Source: Gnetum montanum (Eukaryota; Streptophyta; Gnetopsida; Gnetales; Gnetaceae). Taken from it: 64,000 bases of DNA. Location of the stretch: positions 238,672 to 302,671 of the forward strand of contig MNCI01029439.1 of the NCBI GenBank assembly GCA_015680685.1, given 5' to 3'. This document shows positions 57,629 to 64,000 of the stretch, one piece after another; within the stretch, counting starts at the first letter, position 1, and every line of letters begins with the position of its first letter. The position numbers and the translations under genes are program-made. The notes beneath the pieces were generated by a model. The model was given only the letters and a program-made list of their open reading frames with translations. It searched no databases and was not told the DNA's origin.

Positions 57629-57646
57629 TGACGCCGTTGTCGGGGA
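57629..57646 (+). other. Primer-binding site, tRNA-Asp type
   Basis: TGACGCCGTTGTCGGGGA lies one base after the LTR. It differs from the complement of plant tRNA-Asp by two G-to-A/C-to-T changes. Confidence 0.9.
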
Positions 57647-57769
57647 CTAAGTGTTTGTGCGCTAAGTAGAACATAGGAAATCACTCACATCATTGGGAGC
57701 TTAAACAAACCTTAGGGTTAATTAAACGAGAATTATATAATTGTTAATCAACACACCGAATAAGACACA

Positions 57770-59958
57770 ATGTCTTCTTCTTCTTCTCATAAGAGCATTT
57801 CACCACCTAGGGATCATACTAGAAACAATCGGCAGTCTAAAACACATAACCAAAATCTGCCAATTCCTCAACAGTACCGGGTAGTATATACTCATCATGA
57901 TGAGTATATACCTGATTTTACCTTTATCCTCCATCAGGATCAATAAATATGCTGGAGAGACTTGCAAGGTAACATACTGTTACCTCCAGATCGTGTAGTC
58001 CCCAACATGCTCCTTCGTGCTCTGGCATAGATAGGCATGACACAGCTCTATGCTGAATACGTTGCGGTAGATTTTGACACAAGGGATTACCATCCCATAG
58101 CCGCACAATGTATAAGGGACTCGAGGCAAAAGAGCCACCATACATTATTGAAGGGCAAAGGGGTCCCGCACGTCCTAAGTGAAATTGGAGATGGTGAACC
58201 ACTTATAATGGGTTCTCTATCGAAAGATGTTTCCCCTCCTAATAATAGTGAGGAGGTGGGGTATCAGAACCTACGCTCCACGATACACAACCCTGGTTCT
58301 GACCCCGTGAACACTACCTATTCACTGAGGGAACAACAACACATGACAAGGACAAGCACTTAGATTGTCATCATGATCCGGGCTGAAGCCACAGAAGAGA
58401 AGGTAAGAAACATCATCACAGCGATGGTTTTCCTTCTTCTTTGCCTTCATCACATCATTCACCCTCTCCTTCCACATCGGGGTGCAGTCATAGAGAGCAT
58501 AATGGTGAGAGACCTCGACGAGAGAGTTGAGAGAGAGGACGAGGGCAGTCAAGAGAATCAAGACATGAACGAAGGGAAAGTAGGGAACAACGTAGACATC
58601 ATAGACGTCATGAAAGAGATGATCATGATGAACCCCTACTTGCCACCCAAAGCATGCTAGATATTACGNATGTACTCTAGAGTGTCTAACTTGCGTAAGC
58701 AGATCCAAGGATGGAAGCAAGGTAATCATGAACCCTTGGATGCTGCCATGGGCTGATACTATGCATTGTTACATCGTTGCCCGAGCCATGATTACGCACA
58801 ATGAGATCAACTACGCCATCTCGTAGATGGGCTAAGGTACGAAACTAGGAGAACCCTTGGGACTTATGCCCAAGGAAGATTATCAGAACTTAGATCCCAT
58901 GAAATTCATCGATTGTTGGAGCAAGTAGCCAAAGAAGAAGGGGAGCTACGGAAGAGAGAAAGCACAAAAGAATATAACCGTGATCCCTCCCTCCGAAAGA
59001 AGGGAGTGAGATTTTGCGATGAAGAGGATGAGTCACCACTCGAAGAGTTGGTGAATAGAAAAACCTTGCCACTTCAAAAGCTAACAACAGAAGTATTGGC
59101 TAAGGTAGATGAAGTATGGAGGTCCTTAGACAGTAAAATTGAAACTGTCCTAAAAATCATAGAAGAGTCTAAGGAGGAATGAAGTAGTGATAAGGATAAG
59201 AAAAAGCGGAGAGATTTAGGTCATGCACATAACAAGGGTAAGGGGAAAATGACTATCTCCGATGAGGTTGTGGATTTGGACACAGACAATGACAGTGGAT
59301 GTGAGATCTGCCAATATGACCATCCTAAGGGATGTTGTCCGATCATCTCACATCTATAAGAGTCTGGGGTGTATGCACTTAACCCAAGACTTAATAGACG
59401 GCAAACGCCCCGAAGGTTACCTTATCCCCAAGGTAACCCAAGACAGTTCCATCAACCGTTGACGTACTATCCAAGTGGAACTCCACCACAATCCATCAAA
59501 CAACATCAGGAGTGGCAATACCCACAGTCATGGGGGATGTCACCATCGAAACAACAGTACCCTTACCGGCAACCAGATCCTTATGGATACTACATGCAGT
59601 AATCGATTTCTCCAAGTGACTCCATGGATCAAACAACTCCCCAACGTCACTACCAAGTTTAGGAGTACTTTAGAATTACTCCTTCTCCTTCGAGAGATGC
59701 TTCACATCCATACCATCCTCCTAATCCGTCTGCCTCTCTTCCATCGGTAGTTCCCATACCACCTGCTCCAACAATGCAAGGGGAACTCCCCACTCAACCG
59801 CAGCAATGTAACGCTACGAGAGTCATAAATCTTCAACCCGCTGCTGGTTTTGACAACCACAAAAGAGAAGGCCTTTCTTCAGAACCAAAAGCCCAGACAA
59901 GCTCTCACAACCACAAGTGGTTGAGTCTATGCACACCTCTCCAACAATTAAGGCTTTG
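57770..59958 (+). pseudogene. gag of the pol-less Athila-like element
   Basis: It starts MSSSSSHKSISPPRDHTRN at 57770. Readable blocks: HHDEYIPDFTFILHQD, LLPPDRVVPNMLLRAL, an acidic/charged linker, then (after the N at 58669) SRVSNLRKQIQGWKQG and HRLLEQVAKEEGELRKR (58913 on). Next come LTTEVLAKVDEVWRSLDSKI, the zinc-knuckle-like CEICQYDHPKGC near 59299-59337, and a Gln/Pro/Tyr-rich tail (PYPQGNPRQFHQP; QQYPYRQPDPYGYYMQ). About eight stops interrupt it. About 290 bases of Gag core present in the minus-strand relative (19000-19310) are missing at the single N, probably an assembly collapse. Confidence 0.85.
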
Positions 59959-60089
59959 AAGCTCCCTTCAAACCAATATCAGAGCTCAACGCATACAGTT
60001 ATGTTAACACATATTGTAACCAACTGGTTCAAGGTAGGCCACCTTCCCAAGAAACTATCTGACCTTGGAAGTCCTTAATCTACCTCCAA

Positions 60090-60370
60090 GTCACCAGGAA
60101 TGAACCTCATAAGGCTCTTCTTGACTCAGGTTTCGAAGTCAACTTAATCTCACAAGAAATGTATCAAGCCTGGAACCTACCTCCACTTAAGAAGAGCAAC
60201 ATTCAACTAGAGCTAGCTGACCAGTCCATCACCATTCCCTTGGAATTGGTGGAAGACATCGTTACCACTATGTGTGGTTGGTGATACCCAGCTGATTTCC
60301 TGGTCATAGAAGTTAACAATGACAAAGGGGACTTCCCAATTATAATGGGAAGTGCATGGCTAAGCACAAT
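60090..60370 (+). pseudogene. Aspartic protease fragment of the pol-less element
   Basis: The plus strand reads KALLDSGFEVNLISQEMYQA (catalytic Asp-Ser-Gly kept; next residue Phe for Ala/Ser), IQLELADQSITIPLELVEDI, a stop after TMCGW near 60283, then DFLVIEVNNDKGDFPIIMGS and AWLSTI. It aligns with 17252-17610 on the other strand. No RT follows. Confidence 0.8.
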
Positions 60371-60734
60371 AGACATGGAGGAATGCTTTGCATCTCCTCC
60401 ATGCAACAGGTGTGCCCTAGAAACTCTGAGACAAAGATGCCCGTATGTAGCAACCACACAACAAGTGGACACCCTGTGGTTGACAGCTAGTCAAAAGAGC
60501 AACTGACCAACATGCATGGAATGAACTGGGGAAACAACTCATGCCCATAATGAAAGCATATATACATTGGAATATGAGCGTCACCAACGTCCATCCCTTA
60601 ATCTAAGAACATCAATTAGGAGAAGTCGGACACTTCTAAGAAATTCAAATAGGCACTCATTATTTCGAATCTCTCCCTTTCCATTCAGTCATGGGGGAGA
60701 TGGCCACCTATGCTAATTATTTGGGGCCCTCAGT

Positions 60735-60900
60735 TCTTTTTAAGTTTTTGTTTTACACATTTTTGTTTTACACGTTTTTGTTTTACACATTTTTGTTTTA
60801 CACATTTTTGTTTACACATTTTTGTTTGACACATTTTTTTTTACACATTTTTGTTTTACACATTTTTGTTTTACATATTTTTTTTTACAAATTTCTTTAA
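60735..60900 (+). repeat. Minisatellite of a 14-15 bp ttttacacatttttg unit
   Basis: About ten or eleven imperfect units, in the post-protease region. The homologous site in the minus-strand element (13900-13990) has only two to four, so the array expanded in this copy or lineage. The 69-residue frame with repeated FYTFL is a product of the repeat. A (GT)n run follows at 60952-60970. Confidence 0.9.
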
Positions 60901-62698
60901 CTTTTCTTGTTTTTGTTTTACAACATCTTTTATACCTTTTTCATTTCTTTTGTGTGTGTGTGTGTGTGTTATCCATCTTGTAAGTTTGTCACCTAATAAG
61001 TGTTCTGGTGTGAACTATTTTTTCTATTGATTGCTAATGTTTGGTTTTTACCTTTAAGTTATAATGTTGATACTAAGGTATGTTTCTTTTGATATAGCAG
61101 GCAATGAGTTCACTTCATCCATACATCTACAAAATTCTATGGTCTCTCTCAGCTTGGAAATATATAGTCCCTTTTTAAATAAGAACTATCAACAAATTGG
61201 TGACTGGGCATTTCTCAAATTAAGGAAGGACTCAAGGATTGAAAAGGGTGTGACTTCAAGGAAACTTGATGCATTTGTGTTGGCCATTCTCTTGGGTACT
61301 TGGATGTTTTCTTCTTGAGTTTTCTTACCATTCTGACATTACTTAACCATCGGGAAGCTCAGCTAATAAAAATAACAAAGTCTTTGCATGATGTGGTTCT
61401 CACGCATAAACACATAAAACAAAAAACAAAAAAAAAACAAACAGTGAGAATTCAAAGAACACCCCTTAGATGAAACAATCATTTTGGCTACAAGAACTAG
61501 TTATGGAACTAAAATAAAAATGTTCCCTCTAACTAAGGCCCTTCTCGCTTCCCATTCTCTTCTCCTTGTTTTGTCGAAATGGTGGTGGCTCTTGGATGAA
61601 GGCATTCTTGTTACTTCAAGAGGATGGATTGGCCGAATGCATTAATGCAAAGTCATTGGAAGTGGTTTTTTTGAGGTCGAACTTGGAATGGGATCTACTA
61701 CGTCACATTAACCATGAAATACACAAGGGGTTGTACACCGCCTTGTTCTTGGGATTCCATTCCATTCTCTTATCTCCATCCTTCTCTCCATTGTTCACCT
61801 CATTGCTGGTTGTATCATTAGTGTATATTTTGGTTGATGCGTTGTTTTATTTTTGGTAAATTCTTGTGGTTAAGACTTTAACTCTTGTTCCAAATGACAT
61901 TCCCAGACCCTACGGACTCTTTGAATGTTGGTTTGTTAGGGAATTAAGGGCATGAGCCTGCTTTGGGGAGGACCCACTGACGTTCCTATTTGGTGCACCA
62001 GTTAAATTCTTTTCCCTTACATTTTTGCAATTCATTTTATTTTTTTCATTTCCATCTTGACATCCATTTCATCGATGTTATAGTTTTCTCTTTTTCTCCA
62101 TCTTTCTGGTTCTTTATTCTTTCTCCATTCTATCGCTACCATACGTTCGCTCTTAGTCATGGGGGTCCAGACCCAAATTTTTTCGATTTTCTCCTAACCC
62201 CTACACCTTCGATAGTCATCATTATTATATCTCTAGATCCATATCGGCCATACCACAACTCAGCCAATGGACCTTTCACCGAAGCAAGGTATCAATTGCA
62301 TTATGATTCATTTACCCTTGCTAACATAAACATTGTGTTGTGTGTGTAGATGGTGATCATACAACAACAGATTGGATCTGGATGAAACACTTGGAATGGA
62401 GCAGTGCTAAAAGTAGCTATGCAAGGAGCAAGATCAATGGTGTGCTTACGGATGGACAACGAAAGGCGTAATCTTGGCGTTGGCAATAGAAAAACTTCTT
62501 TCTCTCTCTCTTTCTCAGCTGCCAAATGAGGCCTCATGTCAAAAGTATAAAGTGTTCACTCTTTTTTTCATAAACACTAGTTTTTTCTTCTCTTGTAATG
62601 ATGATCTGTTCACATGTCATCCCATTAGTTCCATTTGAGTCAATAATCCCATACCGTCCCACTATTTTGTAAGGAACTCGAGGACGAGTTTTTATTTT
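60901..62698 (+). other. Post-integrase-type 3' region of the pol-less element
   Basis: Homologous to 11197-13880 (minus) and 334-1860 (plus). Short frames at 61064-61318 (LILRYVSFDIAGNEFTSSIH) and 61566-61859 have decayed relatives in the other copies (13636-13824 minus; 615-893 plus). That leaves open an ancient ORF, but no family is recognisable. Confidence 0.55.
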
Positions 62699-62710
62699 GT
62701 CATGGGGATA

Positions 62711-62870
62711 TGATGGGATGTGATATCACATGGGCCGTGATATCATGTACATGATATCGCGTCCACCATGATATTTCATCCCCCATGATATCACGTACGC
62801 GATATCACGTCTTCCCCTACGATATCGCGTGATATCGTGTACGCAATATCGCAGTGCACCATCAAATCTA
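62711..62870 (+). promoter_or_regulatory. GATATC palindrome array in U3 of L9
   Basis: Seven GATATC sites plus one GATATT lie within 160 bases, spaced 10-33 bases. Most are flanked to give (A/G)CGT, CACG or GCGT arms, followed at once by the TATAAATA box at 62879. The position fits an upstream activator array of the element's promoter, but binding by any factor is inference. Confidence 0.7.
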
Positions 62871-63593
62871 TAAATAAGAGGCGACTCTCCCTTGTTTCTA
62901 ATTCTAGGCCTAGACCATAGTGAAACTCTAGCAGTTTGATCCCTCCAGAGATAGAATATTTTCCATGTGCCTGCAGTAGGAGTTCCAAAGTGAACAGATC
63001 TTTATTCGAGCAGATATTGTACCTGAACACATGTTTGTGTACGGTAATAAAGATGAACTTCTTGGATAAACCTTGCAGTGCATGGAATAGCCTAAATTAG
63101 GAATTTTATTTATCATTATTTACTATTTATCATTTAAATGCTTTATTAGTCATTAAATCTCTCTCAACCCTTCTCTCCTAGTTAAGTGCCTTAGTACGAC
63201 CGATTTGAGCATGTGCATTACGCTTGGTGATCTCAGAAACGACTAGCATTTGGTAACCAAGGTTGCATTGGTTCAAGGTGTGAACGGTAAGTGGGAACAG
63301 ATATTGATGCTAGGTTAATTAAGGCTTAGTTAGTTACTTAAAGTTAGTTAATTAATCTCTTCACCCTTCACCTTATCAACATAGGAGATAAAATCGAAAA
63401 GACATAAAAATCACATACCTCAAACTTACTTAACCATACAACCGTGACAAATACAAGTCTAGGAAGACAACGAATAATTAACCTTAAGTGTTCCATGAGG
63501 CATGTAGGAACTTAGTCTATGGAGTTCAACCAGATCGTGCGTGTAACGCTCGTATTCGTATGGTTGAGTGTAGGGGTACCTCGCCACTCATCA
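62711..63593 (+). repeat. 3' LTR L9
   Basis: 883 bases, nearly identical to L8 after the TATA box (62879-62886) but about 96 bases longer before it because of extra GATATC units. The polypurine tract GGGGATA precedes it and ACCAC follows it. Confidence 0.95.
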
Positions 63594-63598
63594 ACCAC

Positions 63599-64000
63599 CA
63601 AGCATAATCTACATAGTTTAATTTTATGATCTACCTATTCTACTTCTTAAATCTTTAAGTGTAATTACACTATAATATTAATTTCTTCCTCTAATTTACA
63701 TTCTACTTTTTTACATATAATCTTTTATCTTAACCTTCAAAATTTCAACATTTTTCCATATTTGAAGATGCATTTGAGTTTCCTTATATTTCTTTCATTA
63801 ACACTTGAGTTTTGAGGGTGTACATTGTAATGACTTACTATGAAATGTTTTCAAACATTTTTCTTTTGTTTTCCAAGAGCTCATAATCTATTTTATAGAT
63901 AAAATTTTTTGATCAATTCACTATATTGGAAATATTATAATAGGAATACATATCCTACCAACATTATGATAATTCTTGACAAATATTCGAGTTTTTATGT
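63599..64000. other. Intergenic DNA right of the element
   Basis: AT-rich, no gene or repeat recognised. It should be contiguous with 56838 in a chromosome lacking the insertion. Confidence 0.5.

Larger units (their letters stand above)
56844..63593 (+). mobile_element. Complete but pol-less Athila-like element with ACCAC target duplication
   Basis: LTRs at 56844-57627 and 62711-63593, both TGATGGG...CTCATCA. ACCAC at 56839-56843 is repeated at 63594-63598. Primer site TGACGCCGTTGTCGGGGA lies at 57629-57646. gag runs 57770-59958 and a protease fragment 60090-60370. RT, RNase H and integrase, present in the related copy at 14017-16990, are absent: text jumps at about 60600-60680 from just after protease to the post-integrase region. 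It must have moved, if at all after the deletion, using proteins from an autonomous relative. Polypurine tract GTCATGGGGATA lies at 62699-62710. Confidence 0.93.

Noticed and set aside
60735-60900. CRISPR-like regular repeats
   Set aside because: Units are contiguous 14-15 bases with no spacers, in a eukaryotic retroelement; it is a minisatellite.
1-64000. tRNA or rRNA genes
   Set aside because: No cloverleaf with A and B boxes or rRNA text was noticed; tRNA-like matches are only the primer-binding sites.

Overview
The window is nuclear DNA from a plant with a large, repeat-rich genome, most likely a seed plant. The evidence is a four-exon eIF1 (SUI1) gene with GT-AG introns, fragments of an LRR receptor-like protein and a receptor kinase, and plant-type Ty3/Gypsy, Ty1/Copia and LINE retroelements covering most of the rest. 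The species cannot be named from this sequence. Background DNA is AT-rich. Two runs of N (12032-12273 and 24046-24791) and two single N bases (10852 and 58669) mark imperfect assembly.

The dominant content is one family of Athila-like Ty3/Gypsy elements. It is represented by nine LTRs, called L1 to L9 here: 1-333, 1873-2721, 4536-5421, 10588-11184, 11851-12788, 20367-21198, 23965-24825, 56844-57627 and 62711-63593. All complete LTR ends carry TGAT...(A/T)TCA termini, most share a GTACC...CTCATCA-type tail, and each has an array of GATATC-centred palindromes at its U3 end just before a TATAAATA box. Three copies are solo LTRs with perfect 5-bp target duplications. One is a nearly complete but mutated element on the minus strand (10588-21198). 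One is a complete, pol-less element with a tRNA-Asp-type primer site and a perfect ACCAC target duplication (56844-63593).

Layout. 1-5421 holds LTRs and the 3' end of a plus-strand Athila-like copy. 6330-8110 is a decayed LINE reverse transcriptase. 9079-27834 appears to be an old plus-strand Gypsy element (LTR pair 9079-9849 and 26026-27834), split by the minus-strand Athila-like element, which itself contains a solo LTR, and by a second solo LTR. 28275-32835 is a chimera on the minus strand: an Athila-like gag-to-RNase H segment runs in frame into the C-terminal part of an LRR receptor-like protein. 34647-47251 is a Tat-lineage Gypsy element with two RNase H domains, palindrome-rich long LTRs and unusual repeats on both sides of its RT-integrase block. 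49515-50196 is the only gene that looks intact, eIF1 on the minus strand. 51000-53010 is a decayed ORF of unknown family with coiled-coil character. 53640-54640 is the 5' end of a Copia element. 54775-55300 is a GC-rich receptor kinase pseudogene. 56844-63593 is the pol-less Athila-like element.

The genes do not form a pathway. Only eIF1 is likely to serve the host. Every element protein seen is broken by stops, frameshifts, deletions or loss of catalytic residues, many of them explainable as C-to-T or G-to-A changes. The most distinctive signal is the unstable palindromic array in the Athila-like LTRs. The in-frame RNase H to LRR fusion is the next most distinctive.
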